DNA of 64,000 nt from Methylobacterium sp. B4 (GCF_003201865.1 NZ_QJJJ01000002.1:124001-188000), one strand, 5' to 3'. Shown: positions 26,960 to 37,417, numbered from the stretch's first letter. The notes: generated from the sequence alone by a model not told the origin. Numbers and translations: made by a program.

Positions 26960-27061
26960 TCCTGAGGTGCCCGCGTCAGCGGGCCTCGAAGGATCCTTTT
27001 GGAAGTCGCGTGGCGACCGGAGGACCCTTCGAGGCCTCCGCTTCGCTTCGGCACCTCAGGA
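26960..27061. repeat. 102-base inverted repeat upstream of dapE
   Basis: The outer arms TCCTGAGGTGCC (26960-26971) and GGCACCTCAGGA (27050-27061) are perfect complements. The inner arms GGCCTCGAAGG (26982-26992) and CCTTCGAGGCC (27026-27036) also match. The element could fold into a long hairpin. It lies in the gap between dapE and the E1 enzyme gene, and its edge overlaps the dapE ribosome-binding site. It looks like a mobile repeat (MITE- or REP-like), without an encoded transposase. Confidence 0.75.
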
Positions 27062-27172
27062 GAGATTCGGGCGGGAAACAGCGCCTCTTCGTTGGTGGGC
27101 GAGCCGTAACACGGGCCTGCCCTTCGCGCAGCAAAGCCCCAGCCGCTTCCGCTGTCCGCCCGGGGCGCTTAC

Positions 27173-28006
27173 ATGGCGCCCATGGCCCTCTCGTCCGAAG
27201 AAATCGAACGCTACGCCCGCCACCTCGTCCTGCGCGAGGTGGGCGGCCCGGGACAGGCCCGGCTGAAGGCGGGGCGGGTGCTCGTGATCGGGGCCGGGGG
27301 GCTCGGGGCGCCGCTGATTCAATATCTGGCGGCTGCCGGCATCGGCACCATCGGCATCGTCGACGACGACACGGTCTCGCTCTCGAACCTGCAGCGGCAG
27401 GTCATCCACGGCACGCCGGATGTCGGCCGCCCGAAGGTCGAGAGCGCGGCCGACGCCATCGCCCGGCTCAACCCGCATGTGCGCGTCGAGACGCATCCCT
27501 TCCGGCTGACCCCGGAGAACGCCCCGGCCCTGCTCGAAGGCTACGACCTCGTCGCCGACGGCTCCGACAACTTCGCCACCCGCTACGCCGTCTCGGATGC
27601 CTGCTTCCACGCCAAGAGGCCGCTGGTGACGGCGGCGCTCGGGGCCTTCGACGGCTCGCTCACCACGATCCGCGCCCACGAGACCGGACCGGACGGCGCG
27701 CCGAACCCGACCTATCGCTGCCTGTTCCCGAGCCCGCCGCCGCCGGGCAGTGTCGCGCCCTGCGCCGAGGCCGGGGTGCTCGGGGCACTGGCCGGGGTCA
27801 TGGGCTCACTGATGGCGATGGAGGTGATCCGGGCGCTGGCCGGCTTCGGCGAGCCCCTGGTCGGGCGCCTGCTGATGGTGGACGCCCGCTCGATGCGCTT
27901 CGAGACGCTGGGCTATGCCTGGGACCCGGACAACCCGTTGAACGGAGCGGGGGTCAGGACAGGCCCGGAAGCCGCACCGGCGGAGCCGGCGCCTCGGCCG
28001 CGTTGA
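27173..28006 (+). CDS. MoeB/ThiF-family adenylyltransferase (E1-like)
   Basis: This 277-residue E1-like protein adenylates the C-terminal Gly of a small sulfur-carrier protein (MoaD or ThiS). The nucleotide motif '[21 protein letters not shown]' is at about 38-58. '[16 protein letters not shown]' and '[14 protein letters not shown]' bind ATP/Mg, and the conserved Cys is in '[10 protein letters not shown]'. The paired zinc CxxC motifs of E. coli MoeB are not obvious. No moa or thi gene is adjacent, so MoeB versus ThiF cannot be decided. Its 3' end overlaps the convergent DUF1186 gene by 53 bases. Confidence 0.88.
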   Translation: MAPMALSSEEIERYARHLVLREVGGPGQARLKAGRVLVIGAGGLGAPLIQYLAAAGIGTIGIVDDDTVSLSNLQRQVIHGTPDVGRPKVESAADAIARLNPHVRVETHPFRLTPENAPALLEGYDLVADGSDNFATRYAVSDACFHAKRPLVTAALGAFDGSLTTIRAHETGPDGAPNPTYRCLFPSPPPPGSVAPCAEAGVLGALAGVMGSLMAMEVIRALAGFGEPLVGRLLMVDARSMRFETLGYAWDPDNPLNGAGVRTGPEAAPAEPAPRPR

Positions 28007-28826
28007 GGCAGCACTTCTTGTACTTCTTGCCCGAGCCGCAGGGGCAGGGATCGTTGCGGCCGACATCCTTGAGCGGGTTCGTGATCGGCTGGCCGTAGCT
28101 CTCCTCCGTCCAGGCCAGCGCCCCCACCGGATCGTCGAGCGTGCCGTAGCGGTCTCCGAATTCGCTCAGGTCCGGCGGTTCGGCGCTGGCTTGGCGCAGC
28201 GCCTTTCGGAACCACGCCGCATCGCTGAACTCGTCGGTGAGACGGCCGTCGCGCCGGGCCGCCTGCGAACGCGGCGCGAGGTCGGTCAGGCCGAGATAAG
28301 CGATCGCCTCCTCCCAGCCGACCCAGGCCATGTCGCCCTCGACCGCCGCCTGCGCGGCGTCGAAGCGGAGCAGCAGGGCGCGGGCGTCCTCCAGCGGCAG
28401 GCGGCCCTGCCGGGTCAGGTAGGCCAGGGCCGTGAAGGCCTCGTTGCGGATGAAGCCGTCGGCGGCGCTGTCGAGGATCAGTGCGTGGAGCGGGCCGGCG
28501 TCGCCGTCGAAGACGCTGGCGATGATGCGGGCCGTGGTGATCGTGCTGGCGTCGCCGAGCAGCCCCTCGATCGCTTCGCCGTCCTGATGCAGCAGGCGCA
28601 TCAGCGGCGCGTAGACCCGCCTGTCCCCGGCCGCGGCCAGGGCGTGCAGGCCCCAGAACAGCAGGTTGGCCTCGTGCTCGCTCGGCGCCTCGGGATCTTC
28701 CGCCGCGGTCGCCAGCACCGCGAGCACGGCCTCGGCGATCGCCTCCGGTTCGGCCACGGCCTGCCGGAGGGCGTCCTTCGGCATGTGCTCGGCGACCGAA
28801 AGGCGCTCGATCAGGTCCGCGTCCAT
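27954..28826 (-). CDS. DUF1186 protein with C-terminal SEC-C zinc motif
   Basis: The 290-residue product is helical, with HEAT-like character, and matches DUF1186 (family knowledge, function unknown). It contains '[21 protein letters not shown]' around the middle. The end has '[16 protein letters not shown]', a SEC-C zinc-binding motif as found at the SecA C-terminus and in many other proteins. The ATG at 28826 has GAGGGA about 8 bases upstream; the ATG at 28832 is too close to it. It follows pheT by 26 bases on the same strand and may be co-transcribed. Confidence 0.82.
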   Translation of the reverse strand: MDADLIERLSVAEHMPKDALRQAVAEPEAIAEAVLAVLATAAEDPEAPSEHEANLLFWGLHALAAAGDRRVYAPLMRLLHQDGEAIEGLLGDASTITTARIIASVFDGDAGPLHALILDSAADGFIRNEAFTALAYLTRQGRLPLEDARALLLRFDAAQAAVEGDMAWVGWEEAIAYLGLTDLAPRSQAARRDGRLTDEFSDAAWFRKALRQASAEPPDLSEFGDRYGTLDDPVGALAWTEESYGQPITNPLKDVGRNDPCPCGSGKKYKKCCLNAAEAPAPPVRLPGLS

Positions 28827-28852
28827 GACCATCTTCCCTCGGCCGCTCTCGA

Positions 28853-31276
28853 TCAGGCGCGCAGGGTCGCGCCGGTCTTCTTCGACACCTCGGCGACGAT
28901 CTTGGCGCTGACCGCCTCGATCTCCGCATCCGTCAACGTGCGCTCGGCGGGCTGGAGCCGCACGGCGATGGCGACGGACTTGGCGCCCTCCGGGATGCCG
29001 GTGCCTTCGTAGAGATCGAACACCTCGATGCCGGTGATCAACTTCCGCTCGGCGCCCTGCGCCGCCTTGAGGATGTCGGCGGCGGGTACGTCGCGGGGGA
29101 CGACGAAGGCGAAGTCGCGGGAGATCGCCTGGAGGTCGGGCAGGACGAGGGCCGGCTTGGCCTTGGTCGGCCGGTGGCGCGGCAGCGGCAGGGAGTCGAG
29201 GGTGATCTCGAAGGCGGCGAGCGTGCCCTTGAGGTCCATCGCCTTCAGCAGCCGCGGATGCAGCTCGCCGAAATGGCCGACCACGTTCTTGGGCCCGAAC
29301 TGCAGCGTGCCCGAGCGGCCGGGATGCAGCCAGTCGGGGCCGCCGGCCACGATCTGGAGTCCGCCGGTCGGCACGCCGAGGGCGGCGAGCAGGGCCAGCG
29401 CGTCGGCCTTGGCCTCGAAGGCGTCGACCGCCTCCGCCGCGCCGCTCCAGTGGCGCCCGGCCCCGCCGTGGCGGGCGGTGCCGCGGCGCAGGCCGGTGGC
29501 GCGCAGGGACTGGCCCTCCGGCTCGTCGCTGGCGAAGCACTGCCCGACCTCGAACAGGGCGGTGTCGGGAAAGCCCCGGTCGGCATTGGCCTGGGCGGCC
29601 CGCAGCAGGCCGGGCACGAGGCTCGGGCGCATGTCGGAAAAGTCGGCCGCGATGGGGTTGGCGAGCGCCAGATCGCTCGTCCCGCCGCCGAACAGCTTCG
29701 CGTCGGCCTGGGCGATGAAGGAGTAGGTGACCGCCTCCAGCATGCCGCGGCTGGCCAACGCCCGCTTGGCGAGGCGTCCGCGCCGCTGGAGCACGGTGAG
29801 CATCGGCTCGACCGCGACCGTCTCGGCGCGCGGCAGCGGCTTCGGCTCGATCCGGTCGAGACCGGCGATGCGCACGATCTCCTCCACGAGGTCGGCCTTG
29901 CCCTCGACATCCGCCCGCCAGGACGGCGGCAGCACCTTCACGCGGTCGCCGGAGCCCGAGATGTGGAAGCCCAGGGATTCCAGCGTCACCTTCATCTCGG
30001 CCCGGGACAATTCGATGCCGGCCAAGCGGCGCACCTCGGTCCAGGGGAAGTCGATGACGTGGGAGAGCTCCGGCACCTCGCCCGCGAGGGTGGCCTGGCT
30101 CGGGCTGCCGCCGCACAGATCGACCACGAGGCGGGTGGCGAGGTCGAGTCCCGGCAGGGCGAAGGCCGGATCGACGCCGCGCTCGAAGCGGTAGCGGGCA
30201 TCGCTGACGATGCCGAGGCGCCGGCCGGTCCGGGCGATGGCGCGCGGGTCCCAGAGCGCCGATTCGATCAGCACGTCGGTGGTGGTCTCGTCGCAGCCGG
30301 AGGCCTGCCCGCCCATGATGCCGGCGATCGACTCGACGCCGTTGTCGTCGGCGATCACCACCGCGTCGGAATCGAGCCGGTAGGTCTTGCCGTCGAGCGC
30401 GACGAGGCTTTCGCCCTCTTCCGCCCGCCGCACGGTGAGCCCGCCCGCGACTTTCCTCGCGTCGAAGACGTGCAGCGGTCGTCCCCGGTCGAAGGTCAGG
30501 TAGTTGGTGATGTCGACCAGCGCGTTGATCGGGCGCAGGCCGATCGCCCGCAGGCGCTTCTGCATCCACTCGGGCGACGGGCCGTTGGTCACGCCGCGCA
30601 CGAGGCGGAGAGCAAAGAGCGGGCACAGGCCCTTGTCGTGCTCGTCGAAGGCCAGGGTGACCGGCGTCGGGCAGGCCCCCTCGCCGCGCACGGGAGGCAG
30701 CGGCTCGCGCTTGAGGGTGCCGATGCCGGTGGCCGCAAGATCCCGGGCGATGCCGTGGATCGAGGCGCAATCGGCGCGGTTGGGCGTCAGGTTGATCTCG
30801 ATGACCGGATCGTCGAGCCCGGCCCAGACGGCGTAAGCGGTGCCGACCGGTGCCTCGGCGGGCAGATCGAGGATGCCGTCATGGTCGTCGCCGAGGCCGA
30901 GTTCCGCGCCGGAGCAGAGCATGCCGCGGCTCTCGACGCCGCGGATCGTGCCGACCGAGAGGGTGATGGCCTTGCCCGGGACGTAGGTGCCGGGGGGCGC
31001 GAAGACCGAGAGCATGCCGGCCCGCGCGTTGGGCGCGCCGCACACGACCTGCAGCGGTTGGCCGTCGCCGGCATCCACCTGGCAGACCCGCAGGCGATCG
31101 GCGTTCGGGTGCTGCTCGGCCGAGATCACGCGCGCGATCACGTAGGGGCGAAGCGCGGCGGCCTTGTCCTCGATGCCTTCGACCTCGAGACCGATCCGCG
31201 TCAGCGTCTCAGCGATCGCGTCGAGCGAAGCCTCGGTCTCGAGGTGATCCTTGAGCCAGGAGAGGGTGAATTTCAT
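28853..31276 (-). CDS. pheT: Phenylalanyl-tRNA synthetase beta subunit
   Basis: The 807-residue subunit has the standard order: an N-terminal EMAP-like tRNA-binding domain (about 40-150), the B3/B4 editing domain, the B5 domain, the catalytic-like core and a C-terminal FDX-ACB anticodon-binding domain ending 'KKTGATLRA'. The start [17 protein letters not shown] is canonical. It aminoacylates tRNA-Phe together with PheS, which lies 64 bases upstream on the same strand. Confidence 0.96.
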   Translation of the reverse strand: MKFTLSWLKDHLETEASLDAIAETLTRIGLEVEGIEDKAAALRPYVIARVISAEQHPNADRLRVCQVDAGDGQPLQVVCGAPNARAGMLSVFAPPGTYVPGKAITLSVGTIRGVESRGMLCSGAELGLGDDHDGILDLPAEAPVGTAYAVWAGLDDPVIEINLTPNRADCASIHGIARDLAATGIGTLKREPLPPVRGEGACPTPVTLAFDEHDKGLCPLFALRLVRGVTNGPSPEWMQKRLRAIGLRPINALVDITNYLTFDRGRPLHVFDARKVAGGLTVRRAEEGESLVALDGKTYRLDSDAVVIADDNGVESIAGIMGGQASGCDETTTDVLIESALWDPRAIARTGRRLGIVSDARYRFERGVDPAFALPGLDLATRLVVDLCGGSPSQATLAGEVPELSHVIDFPWTEVRRLAGIELSRAEMKVTLESLGFHISGSGDRVKVLPPSWRADVEGKADLVEEIVRIAGLDRIEPKPLPRAETVAVEPMLTVLQRRGRLAKRALASRGMLEAVTYSFIAQADAKLFGGGTSDLALANPIAADFSDMRPSLVPGLLRAAQANADRGFPDTALFEVGQCFASDEPEGQSLRATGLRRGTARHGGAGRHWSGAAEAVDAFEAKADALALLAALGVPTGGLQIVAGGPDWLHPGRSGTLQFGPKNVVGHFGELHPRLLKAMDLKGTLAAFEITLDSLPLPRHRPTKAKPALVLPDLQAISRDFAFVVPRDVPAADILKAAQGAERKLITGIEVFDLYEGTGIPEGAKSVAIAVRLQPAERTLTDAEIEAVSAKIVAEVSKKTGATLRA

Positions 31277-31340
31277 CTCAGAACATCCTCGCGGCCGCCA
31301 GGGCGGGCCGAGCCGGGATCGAAAAGCGGTGCGGCGGGGC

Positions 31341-32420
31341 TCAGGCGGTCAGCCCGCCGACGAGGCTCGGCACGTCGATCGGCCGGAAGCCGTAATGCTC
31401 CAGCCAGCGCACGTCCGCCTCGAAGAAGGGGCGCAGGTCCGGCATGCCGTATTTGAGCATGGCGAGCCGGTCGATGCCCATGCCGAAGGCGAAGCCCTGG
31501 ACCTGATCCGGGTCGAGGCCGCCGCTGCGCAGCACGTTCGGGTGGACCATGCCGCAGCCGAGGATTTCCAGCCAGTCTTTGCCCTCGCCGAAGCGCAGTT
31601 CGCCGCCCTTGCGCGAGCACTGGATATCGACCTCGGCCGAGGGCTCCGTGAACGGGAAGAACGAGGGGCGGAAGCGCATCGTCACGGCCTCGACCTCGAA
31701 GAAGGCGCGGCAGAACGATTCGAGCACCCATTTGAGATTGGCGATGTTGGCCGAGCGGTCGATCACGAGCCCTTCGACCTGATGGAACATCGGGGTGTGG
31801 GTCTGGTCGGAATCGTGCCGGTAGGTGCGGCCGGGCATGATCACGCGGATCGGCGGCTGCCCCGCGCGCATGGTGCGCACCTGAACCGGCGAGGTGTGGG
31901 TGCGCAGCAGCTTGCGACGCCCGAGATGGTCGGGGCGTAGGAAGAACGTGTCATGCATCTCCCGCGCCGGGTGGCCTTCGGGGAAGTTGAGCGCGGTGAA
32001 GTTCAGCTCGTCCGTCTCGATGTCGGGCCCTTCGGCCACCGAGAAGCCGAGATCGGCGAAGATCGCGGTGATCTCCTCGATGACTTGGCTGATCGGGTGG
32101 ATGCGGCCGCGGACTTCCGGCGCCTCGCGCAGGGGAAGCGTCACGTCGATGCGCTCGGCGGAGAGCCGGGCGTCGAGGGCGGCTTCCGTCAGCGCCTCGC
32201 GCTTGGCGAGGATCGCGCCCTGCACCCGGTCGCGCAGGCCGTTGATGAGGGGGCCGCGCTCGCGACGCTCGTCGGGCGTCATCGCGCCCAGCGTCTTGAG
32301 GAGCTCCGAGACGCTGCCCTTCTTGCCGAGGGCCGCCACGCGCAGGGCTTCGAGGCTCGCCTCGTCCCCGGCCCGCTCGATCTGCCCGAGGAGGTCGCGT
32401 TCGAGAGCGTCGAGATCCAT
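31341..32420 (-). CDS. pheS: Phenylalanyl-tRNA synthetase alpha subunit
   Basis: This 359-residue class II synthetase subunit has an N-terminal coiled coil (about 1-80), motif 2 with '[19 protein letters not shown]', and motif 3 with '[17 protein letters not shown]'. The ATG at 32420 starts [15 protein letters not shown] and follows an AAGGA about 8 bases upstream. The longer frame to 32546 crosses the hairpin upstream and is not conserved. Gene order rpmI-rplT-pheS-pheT is the common bacterial arrangement. Confidence 0.96.
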   Translation of the reverse strand: MDLDALERDLLGQIERAGDEASLEALRVAALGKKGSVSELLKTLGAMTPDERRERGPLINGLRDRVQGAILAKREALTEAALDARLSAERIDVTLPLREAPEVRGRIHPISQVIEEITAIFADLGFSVAEGPDIETDELNFTALNFPEGHPAREMHDTFFLRPDHLGRRKLLRTHTSPVQVRTMRAGQPPIRVIMPGRTYRHDSDQTHTPMFHQVEGLVIDRSANIANLKWVLESFCRAFFEVEAVTMRFRPSFFPFTEPSAEVDIQCSRKGGELRFGEGKDWLEILGCGMVHPNVLRSGGLDPDQVQGFAFGMGIDRLAMLKYGMPDLRPFFEADVRWLEHYGFRPIDVPSLVGGLTA

Positions 32421-32547
32421 CACCGCTGTCCTTACGATCGTCCGAGTGCTGCGTCCGGGGCTGCTGTTGCGCGTCGCCGGGCCACGCGCAAGCGCCGCGG
32501 CGCATCGGCGCCGGGACTCCGGGAGAAGTCCGCGCCCGGAAAACAAG

Positions 32548-32576
32548 AAGGCGCGGCGCTTGCCGCGCCGCGCCTT
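32548..32576 (-). terminator. Terminator/attenuator hairpin between rplT and pheS
   Basis: On the minus strand, AAGGCGCGGCG pairs perfectly with CGCCGCGCCTT over a 7-base loop and is followed by CTTGTTTTCC. It lies 34 bases after rplT and about 130 bases before pheS. It can end the ribosomal protein mRNA or attenuate read-through into pheST. No Phe-rich leader peptide was seen. Confidence 0.75.
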
Positions 32577-32609
32577 GTCTAAGGGTCGTTCCGCCTCTCG
32601 GCGGCGCGG

Positions 32610-32975
32610 TCAGGCGGCCTTCGGCAGGGCCGACTTCGCCTTCTCGACGACGGCGGCGAAGGCAGCCGGCTCGTGGATGGCGAGTTCGGACAGGGCCTTG
32701 CGGTCCACCTGGATGCCGGACTTGGCCAGCGCATTGATGAAGCGGGAATAGGTCAGGCCGTGCTCGCGCACCGCCGCGTTGAGCCGCTGGATCCAGAGAG
32801 CGCGGAAAGTGCGCTTCTTGTTCTTGCGGTCGCGGTAGGCGTACTGCAGACCCTTCTCCACCGCCTGCTTGGCGATGCGGATCGTATTCTTGCGGCGGCC
32901 GTAATAGCCCTTGGCGGCCTTCAGAACCTTCTTGTGCTTCGCGTGACTGGTCACGCCGCGTTTTACGCGAGCCAT
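32610..32975 (-). CDS. rplT: 50S ribosomal protein L20
   Basis: The 121-residue basic protein starts [19 protein letters not shown] and has '[20 protein letters not shown]', both typical of L20. It binds 23S rRNA early in 50S assembly. It follows rpmI by 51 bases. In E. coli, L20 represses the infC-rpmI-rplT mRNA (established), but here infC is about 4.4 kb away. Confidence 0.97.
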   Translation of the reverse strand: MARVKRGVTSHAKHKKVLKAAKGYYGRRKNTIRIAKQAVEKGLQYAYRDRKNKKRTFRALWIQRLNAAVREHGLTYSRFINALAKSGIQVDRKALSELAIHEPAAFAAVVEKAKSALPKAA

Positions 32976-33026
32976 GGGAGATCTCCTGGAGTTCTAGAAA
33001 ACAGATTCGACTGACGGAGGAAAAAC

Positions 33027-33230
33027 TTACCGCTGGTTTGGCAGGAAGTACTTCTTCACGTTGGCGGCATCGCCCTCGAACAGGGTCGTGGTGCCGCGCA
33101 GGTTGCGGATCTGCTTCGTGGTCCGCTTGATCATCCCGTGGCGCTTGCCAGCCTGGGCGTACATCACCTTGCCGGTGCCGGTGATCTTGAAGCGCTTCTT
33201 GGCGCCGGATTTGGTCTTCAGCTTGGGCAT
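33027..33230 (-). CDS. rpmI: 50S ribosomal protein L35
   Basis: The 67-residue protein [20 protein letters not shown]... is a textbook L35, rich in Lys/Arg. It sits directly before rplT. The usual upstream gene infC is absent here and lies at 37.6 kb. The promoter must lie in 33231-33686. Confidence 0.97.
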   Translation of the reverse strand: MPKLKTKSGAKKRFKITGTGKVMYAQAGKRHGMIKRTTKQIRNLRGTTTLFEGDAANVKKYFLPNQR

Positions 33231-33686
33231 TTGGCTCTCCTGACGCGACAGCGGATCGGCCGGTGAGCCGGGGCTTCGCGCGTGAATGCTGCTGGAGCAA
33301 CGGGAACCGCCACGGCAGCCCTAATCGGCCGGGCGGTTCGACGCGGGCGGCTTATGGCAGAAACCGCCCGCCGTTTCAATCGATGGATCGAACGGCACGA
33401 TTTTCGCGGCGCCCGGCGATGGGTGGCGCGGCGGACTGCATCGAAAACGGGCATCGGAAGCCGGATGGCCAGGCAAGTGATGAATCACACTTGCGCCGAT
33501 TCGCGGCGTTTTCCGCACGAACATTGTGGAAAGCCGGCATTCGGTGGGCTTGCCAAGATTTCCGCTCGCCCCAGCGAGGTGAGCGGAACCATAAACCTTG
33601 GCTGTCGGTTTCGTTCATGTCCCGCTCAGGCCGCACCCCCCATTCATCGCCCCAACATCCTTTTCCCGGTCACAGGAGACGTCTTC
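33231..33686. other. Divergent intergenic region between rpmI and the GT4 gene
   Basis: These 456 bases lie between rpmI (minus) and the GT4 glycosyltransferase (plus). They should hold both promoters. An in-frame open stretch from 33282 leads into the GT4 gene but is Arg/Ser-rich and not conserved. No tRNA, clear operator or repeat was recognised. Confidence 0.45.
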
Positions 33687-34820
33687 GTGCGCATTGCCCA
33701 GGTTGCTCCGCTCGCGGAAGCCGTACCCCCGAAGTTTTATGGCGGCACCGAGCGCGTGGTGTCGTGGATCACCGAAGAGCTGGTCCGCCAGGGCCATGAC
33801 GTGACGCTGTTCGCGAGCGGCGATTCCCAGACGTCGGCCAAGCTCGCCGCCTGCCATCCCGAGGGTCTGCGCCTTCTCGGCTACCGCGACCATACCGCGG
33901 GCCACCTCGCCATGCTGCACCACGTGCATCGCCGGGCGCACGAGTTCGACGTGATCCACTTCCACATCGATCTCTTGCAGTATCCGATGTTCGAAGATCT
34001 GTATCACAAGTGCCTGACGACCATGCACGGCCGCCTGGACGTGCCGGACTTCATGCCGGTCTACAACACGTTCACGGGCATGCCGCTGGTCTCGATCTCC
34101 GACAACCAGCGCGAGCCGATGCCGGAAAATTCCAACTGGCTGGCCACGATCCATCACGGCCTGCCCAAGGAGAACTGCCCCTATTATCCGGAGGCCAAGG
34201 GCGGCTACCTCGCCTTCCTCGGCCGCATCTCGCCCGAGAAGCGCCCCGACCGCGCGATCGAGATGGCGATCCGCTCCGGCACACCGCTGAAGATCGCCGC
34301 CAAGGTCGACAAGGCGGACCAGGAATACTGGGACGAGAAGATCGAGCCGATGATCCACCACCCGCTGGTGGAGTATATCGGCGAGATCAACGAAGAGCAG
34401 AAGAAGGACTTCCTCGGCAACGCCCTGGCGCTCGCCTTCCCGATCGATTGGCCGGAGCCCTTCGGCCTCGTGATGATCGAGGCGATGTCGGCCGGCACCC
34501 CGGTGATCGCCTTCGGCAACGGCTCCGTGCCGGAGGTCATCAAGGACGGCGTCTCGGGCTACATCGTCAACTCGTTGGACGAGGCGGTCGAGGCTTGCCG
34601 CAAGGTCAAGGATCTGCCGCGCGCCGGCGTCCGCAGCCACTTCGAGGGCCGCTTCACCGCCGAGGTGATGGTCCGCAAGTACGTGGCGGCCTACGAGCAG
34701 CTGCTGGCCGGCCGGGGAAACGTGCTGAAGATGCCGTCCGCCGGCGCCTTCTCGCCCCAGTACGGTGAGCTGAACGGTGCGTCGCACGCGCCGATCCACG
34801 TCGCGGCGATGCCGGCCTGA
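33687..34820 (+). CDS. GT4-family glycosyltransferase
   Basis: This 377-residue GT-B enzyme begins VRIAQVAPLAEAVPPKFYGG, the glucan-synthase-like N-terminus of GT4 proteins. 'HFHIDLLQYP' and 'LGRISPEKRPDRAIEMA' are in the two Rossmann domains. The donor-binding 'EPFGLVMIEAMSAGTPVIAF' carries the ExxxxxxxE signature. I chose the GTG at 33687 because AGGAG lies 8 bases upstream (33674-33678) and homology starts there. The gene is followed by an amylo-alpha-1,6-glucosidase, suggesting a glucan or glucoside role, but the acceptor is unknown. Confidence 0.85.
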   Translation: MRIAQVAPLAEAVPPKFYGGTERVVSWITEELVRQGHDVTLFASGDSQTSAKLAACHPEGLRLLGYRDHTAGHLAMLHHVHRRAHEFDVIHFHIDLLQYPMFEDLYHKCLTTMHGRLDVPDFMPVYNTFTGMPLVSISDNQREPMPENSNWLATIHHGLPKENCPYYPEAKGGYLAFLGRISPEKRPDRAIEMAIRSGTPLKIAAKVDKADQEYWDEKIEPMIHHPLVEYIGEINEEQKKDFLGNALALAFPIDWPEPFGLVMIEAMSAGTPVIAFGNGSVPEVIKDGVSGYIVNSLDEAVEACRKVKDLPRAGVRSHFEGRFTAEVMVRKYVAAYEQLLAGRGNVLKMPSAGAFSPQYGELNGASHAPIHVAAMPA

Positions 34821-34848
34821 GCCGGGTCCGGGCTCAAGGGAAACTGTC

Positions 34849-34871
34849 CCCGGCCCCTCGCCGGGGCCGGG
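34849..34871 (+). terminator. GC-rich hairpin after the GT4 gene
   Basis: CCCGGCCCC pairs with GGGGCCGGG over a 5-base loop about 30 bases after the stop codon. There is no T-run. It may reduce read-through into the debranching enzyme gene 120 bases further on. Confidence 0.4.
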
Positions 34872-34991
34872 AGAGCGCCTAACTGAACGGGTCCGACAGG
34901 GGCCGCCGGTCGCTTCGAGCCGACCGGCGGCCCTCGATTTGCGAGCCCGGCCACGGGCTCCCCTCGGATCAACGGCACAAAGGCGCTTCGC

Positions 34992-37337
34992 ATGGCGGCA
35001 CAGGACGACGCAGCCCACATCCACGCCGATACGACCGAAGGACGGGCGGGCAAGGCCGGCCCGGGGATCGGCTTCCAGGACGCGGACGAGAGCCTGCCGC
35101 AATATCATATCGAGGCACAGGCCTCGCTGGTGGAGCGCCCCCTGCGCTCCCTGAAATACGGCGAGGCCTTCGCCGTGCTCGACAGCTACGGCGATATCGG
35201 CTGGTATCCGGGGCCGGAGGGCCTCTATTTCCAGGACACGCGCTACCTCTCGCGCCTCGCCCTCACCATCGAGGACGAGCGGCCGATGATGCTGTCCTCG
35301 GCGATCCAGGACGACAACGGGGCACTCAGCGTCGATCTGACCACGCCCGACATCCGGCTCGATGCGGGCGACGAGACCGCGATCCCCCGCGAACTGATTG
35401 CCCTCGAGCGCACCAAGTTCCTGTTCAAGGGGACCTGCTACGACCGGATCGGCCTGCGCAACTACGACACCCGGCGGCGGCGGCTGCGCATCGGCGTCAC
35501 CTTCGACGCCGATTACCGCGACCTGTTCGAGGTTCGCGGCTCGGATCGCACGAACCGGGGCAAGCGCACCGTCGAGCGGCGCAGCGAGACGGAGGTGCAG
35601 TTCCGCTACGCCGGCCTCGACGAGATCGTGCGCACCACCTCCCTGCATTTCGGGCCCAAGCCCCACACGCTCGAACCGGGCAAGGCCGAGTTCGTGGTCG
35701 AGCTGGAGCCGGGGACCCAGACCTCCCTCTTCATCCGCGTCGTCTGCCAGTCGCACCGGGCCTATACCAGCGCGCCCGGTCCCGAGCGGGCGGGCGAATC
35801 CGCGGCGGCGGCGCTCTCGCGGGCGGCGGGCAGCCTCGCCGAGCAGCCGGATCGCCGCCTGAGCGAGGGGCGCATCTTCGCCCGCGCCTACCGCGACAAC
35901 CGGCGCGACCAGCGCCAGATCACGGCGGGCATCACCACGATCATCTCCTCGAACGATCAGTTCAACGAGGGGCTCTGCCGGGCCACCGCCGACCTCTACA
36001 TGCTGGCGACCCGGACGCAGGAGGGCATCTACCCCTTCGCGGGCATCCCCTGGTACTCCACGGTGTTCGGACGCGACGGCATCATCACGGCGATGATGGC
36101 GCTCTGGATCGACCCGAACTTCGGCAAGGGCGTGCTGCGCTTCCTCGCGGCGACGCAGGCCAAGGCCGTCGATCCGGCCGCCGACGCCCAGCCCGGAAAG
36201 GTTCTCCACGAGACCCGCCGCGGCGAGATGGCGATGCTCGGCGAGGTGCCCTTCCGGCACTATTACGGCACCATCGACGGCACGCCGCTCTTCGTGATGC
36301 TGGCGGCGCAGTATCACGAGGTCACGGGCGATCTCGGCACGATCCGGGCGATCTGGCCGCAGCTCAAGCTCGCGCTGGAATGGATCGACACCTACGGCGA
36401 CCGCGACGGCGACGGCTTCGTGGAATATGCCCGCGAGACCGAGCAGGGCCTGGCCAACCAGGGCTGGAAGGACAGCCACGACTCGATCTTCCACGCCGAC
36501 GGCGCCATGGCCAAGGGGCCGATCGCGCTGTGCGAGGTGCAGGGCTACGTCTACGCGGCCAAGCGCGGCGCGGCGCGGCTCGCAAGCCTGCTCGGGGAGG
36601 ACGACCTCTCGGTCCGGCTCTCGGCCGCCGCCAACACCCTGCGGGAGAACTTCGACAAGGCGTTCTGGTGCGAGGAGATCGGCACCTACGCGCTCGCGCT
36701 CGACGGCCAGAAGCGGCAATGCGCGGTGCGCTCCTCCAACACCGGCCATGCCCTGTTCACGGACATCGCCTTGCCGGAGCGGGCGCCCCTCGTGGCGGCG
36801 CAACTGCTGTCGACCGACGGCTTCAACGGCTGGGGCATCCGCACCATCGCCAAGGGCGAGGCGCGCTACAATCCGATGTCCTACCACAACGGCTCGATCT
36901 GGCCGCACGACAATGCGCTCTGCGCCCTGGGGCTCGCCCGCTACGGCCTCAAGGACGAGGCGGCGCGGGTGTTCGAGGGCATGTTCGACACGAGCCTCTA
37001 CTACGACCAGAAGCGGCTGCCCGAACTGTTCTGCGGCTTCATGCGGCGGCGCCAGCGCGGCCCCGTCAGCTATCCCGTCGCCTGCTCGCCGCAGGCCTGG
37101 GCGGCAGCGGCGCCCTTCGCCTTCCTGGCGGCCTGCCTCGGGCTCGAACTCGACCACGCCCGCAACCGGATCCGCTTCCGCAACCCGGTCCTGCCGCGCT
37201 TCCTCGAAGCGGTGGAGCTGTTCAACCTCAAGCTCGGGGACTCACGGGCCGACATCCGCCTGCACCGCCACGGTCACGACGTGACGGTCGCGGTGAGCCG
37301 GCGTGTCGGCGACGTGCAGATCTCGATGCTGAAGTAG
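34992..37337 (+). CDS. Amylo-alpha-1,6-glucosidase (glycogen debranching-type GH)
   Basis: The 781-residue protein has an N-terminal beta-sandwich domain (about 45-330), beginning at 'SLKYGEAFAVLDSYGDIG' with 'EGLYFQDTRYLSRL'. A C-terminal (alpha/alpha)6 domain follows, with 'FGRDGIITAMMALWIDP', 'GWKDSHDSIFHADG' and 'PMSYHNGSIWPHDNAL'. These are features of the GDE/amylo-alpha-1,6-glucosidase family, in which Asp/Glu residues of the helical barrel are catalytic. No signal peptide is visible, so it is cytosolic. It may remodel an alpha-glucan with the upstream GT4 enzyme. Confidence 0.88.
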   Translation: MAAQDDAAHIHADTTEGRAGKAGPGIGFQDADESLPQYHIEAQASLVERPLRSLKYGEAFAVLDSYGDIGWYPGPEGLYFQDTRYLSRLALTIEDERPMMLSSAIQDDNGALSVDLTTPDIRLDAGDETAIPRELIALERTKFLFKGTCYDRIGLRNYDTRRRRLRIGVTFDADYRDLFEVRGSDRTNRGKRTVERRSETEVQFRYAGLDEIVRTTSLHFGPKPHTLEPGKAEFVVELEPGTQTSLFIRVVCQSHRAYTSAPGPERAGESAAAALSRAAGSLAEQPDRRLSEGRIFARAYRDNRRDQRQITAGITTIISSNDQFNEGLCRATADLYMLATRTQEGIYPFAGIPWYSTVFGRDGIITAMMALWIDPNFGKGVLRFLAATQAKAVDPAADAQPGKVLHETRRGEMAMLGEVPFRHYYGTIDGTPLFVMLAAQYHEVTGDLGTIRAIWPQLKLALEWIDTYGDRDGDGFVEYARETEQGLANQGWKDSHDSIFHADGAMAKGPIALCEVQGYVYAAKRGAARLASLLGEDDLSVRLSAAANTLRENFDKAFWCEEIGTYALALDGQKRQCAVRSSNTGHALFTDIALPERAPLVAAQLLSTDGFNGWGIRTIAKGEARYNPMSYHNGSIWPHDNALCALGLARYGLKDEAARVFEGMFDTSLYYDQKRLPELFCGFMRRRQRGPVSYPVACSPQAWAAAAPFAFLAACLGLELDHARNRIRFRNPVLPRFLEAVELFNLKLGDSRADIRLHRHGHDVTVAVSRRVGDVQISMLK

Positions 37338-37417
37338 GTTTTGCTAGCAGCCGGTCCGTCTCGGACGACGAGGCTGGATGCGATGTCGGCGCCACGGCCC
37401 GGCAGCGGCGCGATCCT

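Noticed and set aside
27954..30770. 938-codon minus-strand frame spanning the DUF1186 gene and much of pheT
   Set aside because: Only its last 290 codons match a family; the rest is an off-frame reading of pheT.
32421..32609. Phe-rich leader peptide for pheST attenuation
   Set aside because: No start codon with a run of Phe codons lies before the hairpin.
33282..33686. N-terminal extension of the GT4 protein
   Set aside because: Arg/Ser-rich, not conserved, and the GTG at 33687 has a good Shine-Dalgarno.
33615..37157. Very long antisense open frame (about 1180 codons) on the minus strand
   Set aside because: It lies opposite the GT4 and amylo-glucosidase genes, has His/Arg/Gly-biased composition and no domain signatures. 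Long antisense frames are common in GC-rich genomes.
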